This document shows, piece after piece, positions 20,755 through 29,344 of a stretch of 64,000 nucleotides of DNA. Within the stretch, counting starts at the first letter, position 1. Every line of letters starts with the position of its first letter. Both the position numbers and the translations under genes were made by a program. This DNA is from Chitiniphilus eburneus (GTDB taxonomy: Bacteria; Pseudomonadota; Gammaproteobacteria; Burkholderiales; Chitinibacteraceae), in contig NZ_SUMF01000002.1 of assembly GCF_005048205.1 (NCBI RefSeq), positions 186,001 through 250,000 on the forward strand, given 5' to 3'. A model generated the notes under the pieces. That model was not told the DNA's origin. It saw nothing but the letters and a program-made list of their open reading frames with translations, and searched no databases.

Positions 20755-21983
20755 CTAGAGACAGCAAGAACCTCATCGTCGGGCTCGACATCGGCACCTC
20801 GAAAGTGGTGGCCGTTGCCGCGGAAATCATGGACGACGGCAAGTTGAACGTGGTCGGGCTCGGCTCGGCCGCCAGCCGCGGGCTCAAGCGTGGCGTAGTG
20901 GTCGATATCGAGAAGACCGTCAGCGCCATCCAGAGCGCGCTGGGCGAAGCCGAGCTGATGGCCGACTGCAAGATCCGCGAGGTCTTCACCGGCATCGCCG
21001 GCAGCCATATCAAGGGGCTCAACTCGCACGGCATGGTGGCGATCAAGGACAAGGAGGTCACCCAGGCCGACATGACCCGGGTGATCGAGACCGCCAGCGC
21101 GGTGAACATCCCCACCGATCACCAGGTGCTGCACATCCTGGCGCAGGAATACGTGATCGACGGCCAGGAAGACGTGAAGGAGCCGCTGGGCATGTCCGGC
21201 GTGCGCCTGGAAGTCCGTGTGCACATCGTCTCCGGCGCGATCAGCGCGGTGCAGAACATCACCAAGTGCGTGCGCCGGTGCGGGCTGGAGATCGCCGAAG
21301 TGGTTCTGCAACCGCTGGCGTCCGCCTATGCGGTACTCACCGAGGACGAAAAGGACCTGGGCGTATGCCTGGTGGACATCGGCGGCGGCACCACCGACAT
21401 AGCGGTGTTCATCGACGGCGCGATCCGCCACACCGCGGTGATCCCCATTGCCGGCGATCAGATTACCAACGACATCGCCATGGCACTACGCACGCCCACC
21501 GGCGAGGCGGAGACCATCAAGCTCCAGCACGGCGTGGCATTGCGCCACATGACCGACCCGCAGGCCATGATCGAAGTCCCCGGCGTCGGCGAGCGGGGCT
21601 CGCGCCAGATGAGCCGCCACACGCTGGCCGAAGTGATCGAACCGCGCGTCGAAGAGCTGTACGGGCTGGTGCAGGCCGAGCTGCGCCGCGCCGGCTTCGA
21701 GGATCGTCTTTCCAGCGGCATCGTCGTCACTGGCGGCGCCGCGCTGATGCCCGGCATGGTCGAGCTGGGCGAGGAAATCTTCCACATGCCGGTCCGCCTG
21801 GGCACGCCCAAATATGTCGGCGGGCTGGCGGAAGTCGTCAAGAACGCACGTTATTCCACCGCGGTCGGGCTGCTGCTGCTCGCCCGCGAGCAGTACCAGC
21901 GGAATCCGGCCGGACGCATCAAGGACGGTTCGTTCGGCGAGTTGTTGGGGCGCATGAAATCGTGGTTCCAGAATAACTTTTAA
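20751..21983 (+). CDS. ftsA: cell division protein FtsA
   Basis: Actin-like ATPase that tethers FtsZ to the membrane. The 410-residue protein has the phosphate-1 loop GLDIGTSKVVAV near residue 10, DIGGGTTDIAVF (phosphate-2) near residue 210 and VTGGAALMPG (adenosine motif) near residue 330. The C-terminal amphipathic helix (LLGRMKSWFQNNF) is present. The start is the GTG at 20751 with AAGAGG 6-8 bases upstream. Then 69 bp precede ftsZ, as usual. Confidence 0.95.
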   Translation: MTRDSKNLIVGLDIGTSKVVAVAAEIMDDGKLNVVGLGSAASRGLKRGVVVDIEKTVSAIQSALGEAELMADCKIREVFTGIAGSHIKGLNSHGMVAIKDKEVTQADMTRVIETASAVNIPTDHQVLHILAQEYVIDGQEDVKEPLGMSGVRLEVRVHIVSGAISAVQNITKCVRRCGLEIAEVVLQPLASAYAVLTEDEKDLGVCLVDIGGGTTDIAVFIDGAIRHTAVIPIAGDQITNDIAMALRTPTGEAETIKLQHGVALRHMTDPQAMIEVPGVGERGSRQMSRHTLAEVIEPRVEELYGLVQAELRRAGFEDRLSSGIVVTGGAALMPGMVELGEEIFHMPVRLGTPKYVGGLAEVVKNARYSTAVGLLLLAREQYQRNPAGRIKDGSFGELLGRMKSWFQNNF

Positions 21984-22052
21984 CGCTCTTTTGTAAGTAA
22001 TTCAGTTTCGGGTCAGCAAGTTAGGTAGAATCGGGTCAAGAGGAGAATCACC

Positions 22053-23225
22053 ATGGCACTCACCATCGAAGTTCAAGAGGTCGCGCACCTCGTCAATATC
22101 AAGGTCATCGGCGTTGGCGGCGCCGGTTGCAACGCGATCAACAACATGATCGACCACAGCATGCAGGGCGTGGATTTCATTTCCGCGAACACCGACGCGC
22201 AAGTGCTCAAGCTGTCGCGCGCCGAAAACGTGGTGCAACTGGGTACCGAGCTCACCAAGGGCTTCGGCGCCGGCTGCAACCCGGACATCGGCCGCCAGGC
22301 CGCCGAGGAAGACCGCGAACGCATCGGCGAGCTGATCGAAGGCGCCGACCTGGTGTTCATCACCGCCGGCATGGGGGGCGGCACGGGTACCGGCGCCGCG
22401 CCGGTAATTGCCCAGGTTGCCCGCGAGAAGAACATCCTCACCGTCGGCGTCGTGACCAAGCCGGGCCTGGATGAAGGCGCGCGCCAGAAGGTGGCGCAAT
22501 CCGGCATCGACGAACTGGCACGCTATGTCGATTCGCTGATCGTCGTGTCCAACGAAAAGCTGGAAGAAGTGCTGGGCGAGGACGTGACGGTGGACGAGGC
22601 GTTCCGCGCCGCCGACGACATCCTGCGCAACGCCGTGGGCTCCATCGTCGAGATCATCCACTACCCCGGCCTGATCAACGTGGACTTCGCCGACGTGAAG
22701 ACCGTGATGCGCGAAATGGGCATGGCGATGATGGGTTCCGCCCTGGCCACCGGCCCGGCCCGTGCCGTCGAGGCCACCGAGGAAGCGATCCGCTGCCCGC
22801 TGCTGGACAACATCAGCTTCAAGGGCGCGCGCGGCGTGCTGGTCAACTTCTCGGCCAGCCGTGCCACGCTGAAGAAGAGCGAAATCCGCCAGGCGCTGGA
22901 AATCATCAACCAGCATGTGGCCGACGACGCGCAGATCAAGCACGGCGTGGTGTACGACGAAACGCTGGGCGACTCGCTGCGCATCACGCTGATCGCCACC
23001 GGCCTGGGCGCCAAGGAGAACAGCAAGCCGTCGCTGTCGGTGATCCAGAACGAAAGCCGCAAGACGGGTACCGATGGCTTCAACGCCGAGGACTACGACA
23101 CCCCCGCGATCTGGCGCTCGCGCCGTGGCGGCGGAGCCACGGACAACACGGCTTCGGGCGCGCGTCCGGCGTTGAACAACATCGATATGGATATACCCGC
23201 CTTCCTGCGACGCCAAGCCGATTGA
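22053..23225 (+). CDS. ftsZ: cell division GTPase FtsZ
   Basis: Tubulin-like GTPase that forms the Z ring. The 390-residue protein has GGAGCNAINNM near residue 23, the tubulin signature GGGTGTG (109-115), and the synergy-loop residues NVDFADVKTVM around 208-218. A variable linker leads to the conserved C-terminal peptide DIPAFLRRQ, which binds FtsA and ZipA. The start has a strong AGGAG site. A TAGAAT at 22026-22031 may be the -10 of a dedicated ftsZ promoter, but no convincing -35 was found. Confidence 0.97.
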   Translation: MALTIEVQEVAHLVNIKVIGVGGAGCNAINNMIDHSMQGVDFISANTDAQVLKLSRAENVVQLGTELTKGFGAGCNPDIGRQAAEEDRERIGELIEGADLVFITAGMGGGTGTGAAPVIAQVAREKNILTVGVVTKPGLDEGARQKVAQSGIDELARYVDSLIVVSNEKLEEVLGEDVTVDEAFRAADDILRNAVGSIVEIIHYPGLINVDFADVKTVMREMGMAMMGSALATGPARAVEATEEAIRCPLLDNISFKGARGVLVNFSASRATLKKSEIRQALEIINQHVADDAQIKHGVVYDETLGDSLRITLIATGLGAKENSKPSLSVIQNESRKTGTDGFNAEDYDTPAIWRSRRGGGATDNTASGARPALNNIDMDIPAFLRRQAD

Positions 23226-23236
23226 GGCGGAACAAG

Positions 23237-23388
23237 CCTGCTGCGCCTTCGCATGGCTTTGTCGCGAGCGGCCTCGACATCCTCATGGACATCCAGTCCA
23301 TTGCGGAGTGTCTCGGCCACCCGCTTCGCGCCCTGCAAAGGCTCGCTACGGCTTCTTCCACCTCAATGTGTGAGGCCGGGGCAGCAGG
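23237..23388. repeat. 152-bp palindromic repeat element between ftsZ and lpxC
   Basis: CCTGCTGC at 23237-23244 and GCAGCAGG at 23381-23388 are inverted. Inside is the hairpin ATGGAC-ATCCA-GTCCAT (23285-23301). Read on the minus strand it is followed by GAGGAT, exactly as the hairpin ACGTAC-CTGTA-GTACGT at 19766-19782 is on the plus strand. The stem sequences differ but stay fully paired. The whole 277-bp gap has no supported gene; lpxC's promoter should lie in its last part, near the TAGAAT at 23481-23486. Confidence 0.6.
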
Positions 23389-23517
23389 TGAAGGGCCGTC
23401 GGCTCGGCAAAAGCGCCCGGCATAGGTTCGGCTGATCGGGAACATTGCGAGGTTCAATCAAGCCCAAGACCCGGGGCTGTTAGAATCGAAAGCAGTTACT
23501 GATTGGGAAAAGTGTCC

Positions 23518-24432
23518 ATGTTTCAACAACGTACCCTGAAATCGACTGTACGCGCCGTTGGGGTCGGCCTGCACTCGGGCGATCGTGTCACGCTCGTGCT
23601 CAAGCCGGCGCCGGTGGACCACGGCATTGTATTTCGGCGCACCGATTTACCCGGATCGGCGCCCTTCAGGGTGGGGCCCGCACTCGTCAACGACACGCGT
23701 CTCTCCTCGACGCTGGTCCAGGACGATGTGCGGGTGGGCACCATCGAACACCTGATGTCGGCCTTTGCCGGGCTCGGCCTCGACAATGTGGAAGTCGAGG
23801 TCGATGCCCAGGAAATGCCGATCATGGACGGCTCCGCCGCCCCCTTCATCTTCCTGGTGCAATCGGCCGGCATCGTCGAGCAGACCGCGCCCAAGCGCTT
23901 CGTGCGCGTGCTCAAGCCGGTGGAGGTGCGCGACGGCGACAAGTGGGTACGCCTGGACCCGCACGACGGCTACAAGGTGGCGCTGACCATCGACTTCCAG
24001 CACCCAGCGTTCAAGAAATCCGCGCAGACCGTCTGCATCGACTTCGCCACCACCAATTACATCAGCGAAATCGCCCGCGCCCGCACCTTCGGCTTCATCC
24101 ACGAATTCGAATACATGCGGATGAACGGCCTGGCGCGCGGCGGCAGCATGGACAACGCCATCGTCATCGACGAATACCGCGTGCTGAACGACGGCGGCCT
24201 GCGTTTCGAGGACGAATTCGTGCGCCACAAGGTGCTCGATGCCATCGGCGATCTCTACATCCTCGGACATCCGCTGATCGCCGCTTTTTCCGGCTACAAG
24301 AGCGGCCACGCGATGAACAACAAACTGCTGCGCACGCTGCTGGCCGACGAAGCCAACTACGAATTCGTCACGTTCGAAGACCGCGACACCGTGCCGAGCA
24401 GCTTCCACGACCTGCCGCCACTGAGTATCTAA
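23518..24432 (+). CDS. lpxC: UDP-3-O-acyl-N-acetylglucosamine deacetylase
   Basis: Zinc enzyme for the committed step of lipid A synthesis. The 304-residue protein has the zinc-ligand histidine in [11 protein letters not shown] (near residue 79), the [15 protein letters not shown] block with a second histidine and aspartate (near residue 238) and [10 protein letters not shown] near the C-terminus. The start at 23518 ([11 protein letters not shown]) is the family start; a TTG at 23503 would add five residues. It stands last in the division cluster, its usual place. Confidence 0.96.
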   Translation: MFQQRTLKSTVRAVGVGLHSGDRVTLVLKPAPVDHGIVFRRTDLPGSAPFRVGPALVNDTRLSSTLVQDDVRVGTIEHLMSAFAGLGLDNVEVEVDAQEMPIMDGSAAPFIFLVQSAGIVEQTAPKRFVRVLKPVEVRDGDKWVRLDPHDGYKVALTIDFQHPAFKKSAQTVCIDFATTNYISEIARARTFGFIHEFEYMRMNGLARGGSMDNAIVIDEYRVLNDGGLRFEDEFVRHKVLDAIGDLYILGHPLIAAFSGYKSGHAMNNKLLRTLLADEANYEFVTFEDRDTVPSSFHDLPPLSI

Positions 24433-24440
24433 GAACTGCA

Positions 24441-24635
24441 AAATCCACATCTTGAAACACCGAGAGCACGAAGGACACGGAGAAAAGCGGGAGAAAATCA
24501 GGGCAGGGCCTGCCGCAATCAGCATTGCCGGATGATCGCCGCTGTTACCAAGCCTGTTGCAGGCATTCGTCTGGAAGGTTTTCTCCGTGACCCTCTGTAT
24601 TCTCTAGTGCCCTCCGTGTTTCGAGCTCTGGATTT
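24441..24635. repeat. palindromic repeat element, copy A (AAACACxGAG family)
   Basis: The ends AAATCCACATCTTGAAACAC and GTGTTTCGAGCTCTGGATTT are imperfect inverted copies. The arms carry short direct reiterations of (C)ACxGAG / CTCxGTG: ACACCGAGAGCACGAAGGACACGGAGAAAA on the left, answered by TTTTCTCCGTGACCCTCTGTATTCTC on the right. About 90 bp of unrelated sequence lies between. Three more copies are at 39436, 41421 and 52002. This element takes up nearly all of the 249-bp gap between lpxC and the next gene. Confidence 0.8.
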
Positions 24636-24681
24636 ACCGCCCCCGGTTGGCAGCCCGTCCCCGATCGGCCATCATCGGAGC

Positions 24682-24867
24682 ATGTTCGCCCTACTGCGCA
24701 TTCTGATCATTCTGGTGGTTGTCATCGTCGGCTGGGCCGCGTTCAAGTACCAGCGCACTCGCGACCCGTTCTGGCCGCGCCTGATCCGCTGGACGCTGAC
24801 CGTGGCACTCGCCGGCGGCGTCATCGGCGTGATCGGGCTGATCGTGCAGCGCCTGGTCGAAACCTGA
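24682..24867 (+). CDS. small membrane protein (61 aa), unknown function
   Basis: An ATG at 24682 opens a 61-codon frame. The product begins MFALLRILIILVVVIVGWAAF and has two membrane segments (about 3-21 and 37-56) around a short charged loop (KYQRTRDPFWPRLIRW). The ribosome site is weak (GGAG very close to the ATG). A longer in-frame reading from 24532 enters the repeat element and is not supported. It sits between lpxC and rsmE, 29 bp before the latter, probably co-transcribed with it. The topology resembles small proteins of unknown function found in many proteobacteria. Confidence 0.65.
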   Translation: MFALLRILIILVVVIVGWAAFKYQRTRDPFWPRLIRWTLTVALAGGVIGVIGLIVQRLVET

Positions 24868-24896
24868 CCCCTCATCCGTTCACACAGACCGTACCG

Positions 24897-25619
24897 ATGC
24901 CCCGCCTGTATCTCGACCTGCCGCTCGCCAGCGGCGCCGCCTTGTCCCTTCCGGAAGACGCCGCGCGCCACGTGCAGGTACTGCGCCTGCAACCGGGCGA
25001 CGCGCTGACCGTGTTCGACGGCCGTGGCGGCGAATACGCCGCCACGGTGACGCATATGGGCAAGCGTACGGTCGAGATCGCGGTCGGCGACCACACGGTG
25101 GTGGAGCGCGAATCACCGCTGGAAATCATTCTGGTGCAGGCGATCGCCGCGGCCGAACGCATGGACTATGCCATCCAGAAAGCCACCGAGCTGGGTGTGA
25201 CGCGCATCGTGCCGGTGAACAGCGCCTATACCCAGGGCCGGATGGCCGGCGAGCGCGCCGAGAAACGCCGCGCGCACTGGCAAGGCGTCGCCGCGGCCGC
25301 CTGCGAACAAAGCGGCCGCACCCGCGTACCGGACATCGCGCTGGTCCAGGATCTGCCGACGCTGCTGGCGACACCGCCCAGCGTCGAGCTGAAACTATTG
25401 CTGTCACCACGCGGCACCGCTACGCTCGCCACCCTGCCCACCAAAGCCACCGGCATTGCGCTGCTGGTCGGCCCCGAAGGCGGCCTGTCGCCCGACGAGG
25501 AGGCCTCGGCCATCGCCGCCGGCTGGACCGGGCTGGCGCTGGGGCCGCGCGTGCTGCGCACCGAAACGGCTGGCGCCACGCTGATCGCGCTGCTGCAAGC
25601 ACGCTACGGCGATTTCTAA
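24897..25619 (+). CDS. rsmE: 16S rRNA (uracil-1498-N3)-methyltransferase
   Basis: SPOUT-class methyltransferase acting on 16S rRNA U1498. The 240-residue protein has the N-terminal RNA-binding PUA-like part (HVQVLRLQPGDALTVFDG, about 25-43), the KATELGV motif and the trefoil-knot SAM site LVGPEGGLSPDE and LGPRVLRTETA near the C-terminus. The ATG is at 24897. msbA begins 43 bp downstream. Confidence 0.95.
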   Translation: MPRLYLDLPLASGAALSLPEDAARHVQVLRLQPGDALTVFDGRGGEYAATVTHMGKRTVEIAVGDHTVVERESPLEIILVQAIAAAERMDYAIQKATELGVTRIVPVNSAYTQGRMAGERAEKRRAHWQGVAAAACEQSGRTRVPDIALVQDLPTLLATPPSVELKLLLSPRGTATLATLPTKATGIALLVGPEGGLSPDEEASAIAAGWTGLALGPRVLRTETAGATLIALLQARYGDF

Positions 25620-25662
25620 GCCGCACCCGCCCTGCCCATCCCGTCCGATACGGCCCCATACC

Positions 25663-27429
25663 ATGACCGCCTCCCTCCAGAACCCGCCCGCCATGACCAA
25701 CCGCCAGCTTTATTTCCGCGTCCTGCAACACATCAAGCCCTACTGGCCGGTGATCGTGTTCAACATGGTCTGCCTGGGCCTGGCGGCGGCGGTGGACGGC
25801 GCAATGTCGCTGCTGCTCAAGCCACTGGTGGACCAGAACCTCAAGGCCGAAGCGCTCGCCACCACTGCCGCCTGGGTGATCCCGGCACAGATCTTCGGAC
25901 TGGCCGTGCTGCGCATGGCGACCAACTTCGGTAACGAATACACCAGCAACTGGCTGACCACGCGAGTGGTCTGCGACCTGCGCGACCATATGTTCACCCG
26001 CATGATCAACATGCCGGTGCGCTTCTTCGACCAATCGTCGGTGGGCGTACTGCTGTCGCGCATCACCAATGACGTGAACCAGATCATGCTGGCCGGCGCG
26101 CAGATCATGACCACCTTCATCCGCGACTCGCTGTCGGTGGTGATCTTCCTCGGCGTGATGCTGTATCACGACTGGCGGCTGACACTGCTGTGCATCGTGC
26201 TGATCCCCGGCGTGGTGATCAGCATCCGCCTGGTCGGCAAGCGGCAGCGCCGGCTGGCACGCGAATCGCAGCAGGGTGTGGGCGAGATGACGCGCACGCT
26301 GGATGAAGCGTTCTCCGGCCAGCGCGTAGTGAAGATCTTCGGCGGCCAGCGCTACGAACAGCAACGCTTCGCCAAGGTGAACAACCGGCTGCGCCATGTG
26401 AACGTCAAGCAGACCGCCACCTCCAGCCTGAACTCCAGCCTGATCATGCTGCTGATCGGTGCCACGCTGGCCGTCATCATCTACTTCGCCAGCCTGCGCG
26501 CTCAGGACGGCGAGCTGACCGCCGGCGCCTTTGTCTCGTTCATCACCGCGATGATGATGATGCAGGCCCCCCTCAAGAGCATCACCAAGCTCAACGAACA
26601 GCTCCACAAGGGCCTCGCCGCCGCTGAATCGGTGTTCGGCATCCTGGATCAGGACGTGGAACGCGATACCGGCAACCGCGAGTTGGTGCGCGCCGAGGGC
26701 CGGCTCGACTTCGACCGCGTGGTGTTCGGCTACGCCGGAGGTGAGCGCAACGCGCTGAACGACGTGAGTTTTGCCATCGCGCCTGGCGAATCGGTGGCGC
26801 TGGTCGGCAAATCCGGCAGCGGCAAGACCACGCTGGCCAACCTGCTGCCGCGCTTCTACGACCTGACCCAAGGCGAAATCCGCCTGGATGGCGTGCCGTT
26901 GCAGGATTACCGGCTGGCCGACCTGCGTCGCCAGTTCGCGCTGGTGAGCCAGGACGTGGTGCTGTTCAACGACAGCGTCACCGCCAACATCGCCTATGGC
27001 GACGCGGCGCCGGACCATGCCCGCGTGCGCGCGGCGGCCGAAGCGGCGTTTGCGCTGGAGTTCATCGAGACCATGCCGCAGGGCTTCGATACCGAACTGG
27101 GCGAGAACGGCGTGCGGCTGTCCGGCGGGCAACGCCAGCGACTGGCAATCGCCCGGGCGCTGTACAAGGATGCGCCGGTACTGATCCTGGACGAAGCAAC
27201 CAGCGCGCTGGATACCGAATCGGAACGCAAAGTGCAGTCCGCGCTGGAAAACCTGATGAAATCGCGCACCACCGTGGTGATCGCACACCGGTTGTCCACC
27301 ATCGAAAACGTCGACCGCATCCTGGTACTGCGCGAAGGCCAGGTGATCGAAAGCGGCCGCCATGCAGACCTGCTGGCACAAGGCGGCGTCTACACCCAGA
27401 TGCACGCAGCGCAGTTCAGCGAAGGGTAG
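25663..27429 (+). CDS. msbA: lipid A export ATP-binding/permease protein MsbA
   Basis: Half-size ABC transporter that flips lipid A-core across the inner membrane. The 588-residue protein has six membrane segments in the first 310 residues, then an ATPase domain with Walker A GKSGSGKTT (382-390), signature LSGGQ (486-490), Walker B LILDEATSALD and the H-loop AHRLST. The start is either ATG 25663 or 25693 (MTNRQLYF). It introduces the lipopolysaccharide region. Its last 14 bp overlap the convergent glycosyltransferase gene. Confidence 0.93.
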   Translation: MTASLQNPPAMTNRQLYFRVLQHIKPYWPVIVFNMVCLGLAAAVDGAMSLLLKPLVDQNLKAEALATTAAWVIPAQIFGLAVLRMATNFGNEYTSNWLTTRVVCDLRDHMFTRMINMPVRFFDQSSVGVLLSRITNDVNQIMLAGAQIMTTFIRDSLSVVIFLGVMLYHDWRLTLLCIVLIPGVVISIRLVGKRQRRLARESQQGVGEMTRTLDEAFSGQRVVKIFGGQRYEQQRFAKVNNRLRHVNVKQTATSSLNSSLIMLLIGATLAVIIYFASLRAQDGELTAGAFVSFITAMMMMQAPLKSITKLNEQLHKGLAAAESVFGILDQDVERDTGNRELVRAEGRLDFDRVVFGYAGGERNALNDVSFAIAPGESVALVGKSGSGKTTLANLLPRFYDLTQGEIRLDGVPLQDYRLADLRRQFALVSQDVVLFNDSVTANIAYGDAAPDHARVRAAAEAAFALEFIETMPQGFDTELGENGVRLSGGQRQRLAIARALYKDAPVLILDEATSALDTESERKVQSALENLMKSRTTVVIAHRLSTIENVDRILVLREGQVIESGRHADLLAQGGVYTQMHAAQFSEG

Positions 27430-28204
27430 CGGGGGTCGTTTCGGTCGATTCACGCGACCGCTTCATCCCCCCCAGCTTCAGGAACCGGTAGTACACCGTC
27501 TCGGCGTTGAACATCGCGACCTGGAAGCCGGCCGCGCCGTCGAGGAAGCCGCGTTTGATGAAGTAGGTGCGCATGAATGCCCACCCGCCGCGCAGGACCG
27601 CCTTGCCCAGCCCGCCGCGCTGGCCCTGCGCGAAGCGTTGCTGCGCCCCGGCGGTGGAATAGGCATCCAGCTTGCGCAGCACATCGGCGTGATCCTCGTA
27701 GGAATAGTGCATCAGCAGGCCATCCAGCCGCCCCACCGCGCCGTCGAATATCAGCCGTTCGTGCACCAGATCGTCGGAAAAACGCGCCACGCCACAGCGG
27801 AACAAGCGGGGAATCCAGTCCGGGAACCAGCCAGCGTGGCGCATCCAGTGCCCGCAGAACGACGACAGCCGATTGAGCGCGTAGACCTCATGCACCGGCT
27901 GCGCCAGTACCGCGCGGATCGACGCGGCCAGCTCTGGCGTGACCACCTCGTCGGCGTCGATCAACAATACCCAGTCGGTATCCAGCAGCGCCACAGCGCG
28001 GTTCTTCTGGATGCCGAAGCCAGGCCAGTCCGGCGATGTCTCGACCTGCGCGCCGTGGGCGCGGGCAATGGCGACGGTGTCGTCGTCGCTGCCCGAATCC
28101 AGCACGGCGATCCGGTCGGCAAAGGCCAGCGCCCTCAGGCACTCGGGCAGCCGCCGCGCCGCGTTTCGCGTGATCAGGGCCACGCCCAGGGTAGGTGAAG
28201 TCAT
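27416..28204 (-). CDS. GT2 glycosyltransferase, WaaE/KdtX-like (LPS core)
   Basis: A 262-residue family-2 glycosyltransferase. It has the N-terminal nucleotide-sugar fold (LGVALITRNAARRLPECL), DSGSDDDTV, the catalytic DADE-type metal motif (LLIDADEVVTPELA, near residue 90) and the C-terminal GGWAFMRTYFIKRGFLDG block that is common to WaaE-like lipopolysaccharide core glucosyltransferases. The exact sugar and acceptor are not determined. It is transcribed toward msbA and is divergent from the epimerase, with a 135-bp shared upstream region. No good ribosome site precedes its ATG; other starts were not better. Confidence 0.82.
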   Translation of the reverse strand: MTSPTLGVALITRNAARRLPECLRALAFADRIAVLDSGSDDDTVAIARAHGAQVETSPDWPGFGIQKNRAVALLDTDWVLLIDADEVVTPELAASIRAVLAQPVHEVYALNRLSSFCGHWMRHAGWFPDWIPRLFRCGVARFSDDLVHERLIFDGAVGRLDGLLMHYSYEDHADVLRKLDAYSTAGAQQRFAQGQRGGLGKAVLRGGWAFMRTYFIKRGFLDGAAGFQVAMFNAETVYYRFLKLGGMKRSRESTETTPATLR

Positions 28205-28294
28205 GGAAAGCGCGAGGCAAAGAAAGGAGGTGCAAGCATAGCGCCCTTGCCCCCACCATTCACGCCTCACGTCTATCGCGGGCAACGTGCCTGA

Positions 28295-28300
28295 TATAAT
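28295..28300 (+). promoter_or_regulatory. candidate -10 box (TATAAT) upstream of the epimerase gene
   Basis: A perfect TATAAT at 28295-28300 lies 40 bp before the epimerase ATG. The -35 region at the right distance (TCTATC) is poor. It is the best promoter candidate for the lipopolysaccharide operon that follows. Confidence 0.45.
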
Positions 28301-28339
28301 CCGCCATCCTTTCCGACGGCCCCGGGCCTCAGGTTCCCC

Positions 28340-29344
28340 ATGAAGATTCTGGTCACCGGTGCCGCCGGTTTCATCGGCATGCATCTTTCCGAACGCCTGC
28401 TCGCGCTGGGGCACCAGGTTCACGGCATCGACAGCCTCAACAGTTACTACGATCCCGCGCTCAAACAGGCGCGGCTGGCGCGCCTGACGCCGCAGCACGG
28501 CTTCAGCTTCGAAACGCTGGACATCGCCGAGCCGCGCACCGTCGCGCTGATCCGCGATGGCGGCTACGACGCGGTGGTGCACCTGGCGGCACAGGCTGGC
28601 GTGCGTTATTCCATCGACGCCCCGCTGGCCTACAACGCCGCCAACCTCACCGGCTTCAGCCATGTGCTGGAAGGCTGTCGCCACGGCAAGGTCGGCCACC
28701 TGATCTTCGCCAGCTCGTCCAGCGTCTACGGCGGCAATCGCCGCCTGCCGTTCCGCGAAAGCGACAGCACCGAGCACCCGGTCAGCTTCTACGCCGCCAC
28801 CAAGAAGGCCAACGAGGCGATGGCGCACAGCTACGCCCACCTGTACGGCCTGCCCGTCACCGGGCTGCGCTTCTTCACCGTCTATGGCCCGTGGGGCCGG
28901 CCGGACATGGCCTACTACAAGTTCGCGCAGAAGATCGTTGCCGGCGAAAGCATCGACGTCTACAACCACGGCCGGATGCGGCGCGACTTCACCTATATCG
29001 ACGACATCGTGGACGGCATCGTCGCACTGCTAGAGCGCCCGGCCGCGCCCGATCCCGCCTTCGACGTGATGAACCCGCGCAACGGCAGTAGCTGGGCACC
29101 CTATCGCCTGTACAACATCGGCGGCAGCAACCCGGCCGAGCTGGGCGAATTCATCGCCACGCTGGAACGCCATCTTGGCCGCGTCGCCGACAAGCGCCTG
29201 CTGCCGATGCAGGCGGGCGACGTCGAAGAAACCTACGCCGACACCTCGGCGCTCGAAGCGGCCACCGGCGCCGTGCCGCGCGTCGGCCTGGACGACGGGC
29301 TGGGGCGTTTCGTCGCCTGGTTCAAGGATTACCACGGTGCCTGA
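28340..29344 (+). CDS. NAD-dependent epimerase, UDP-glucuronate 4-epimerase type
   Basis: Extended short-chain dehydrogenase fold. The 334-residue protein has TGAAGFIGMHLSERLL near residue 6, HLAAQAGVRYSI near residue 82, the catalytic SSSVYG serine region and Y-x3-K (FYAATKK, near residue 150), and RDFTYIDDIVDGI. The pattern (long loop HGIDSLNSYYD, PWGRPDMAYYKFA) matches UDP-glucuronate 4-epimerases that make UDP-galacturonate for lipopolysaccharide or capsule. It heads a ten-gene run of surface polysaccharide genes. The next gene overlaps it by 8 bp. Confidence 0.85.
   Translation: MKILVTGAAGFIGMHLSERLLALGHQVHGIDSLNSYYDPALKQARLARLTPQHGFSFETLDIAEPRTVALIRDGGYDAVVHLAAQAGVRYSIDAPLAYNAANLTGFSHVLEGCRHGKVGHLIFASSSSVYGGNRRLPFRESDSTEHPVSFYAATKKANEAMAHSYAHLYGLPVTGLRFFTVYGPWGRPDMAYYKFAQKIVAGESIDVYNHGRMRRDFTYIDDIVDGIVALLERPAAPDPAFDVMNPRNGSSWAPYRLYNIGGSNPAELGEFIATLERHLGRVADKRLLPMQAGDVEETYADTSALEAATGAVPRVGLDDGLGRFVAWFKDYHGA

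Noticed and set aside
22001-22031. Dedicated ftsZ promoter (TAGAAT at 22026).
   Set aside because: The -10 is fair, but no -35 box lies at 16-18 bp, so it is mentioned only under ftsZ.
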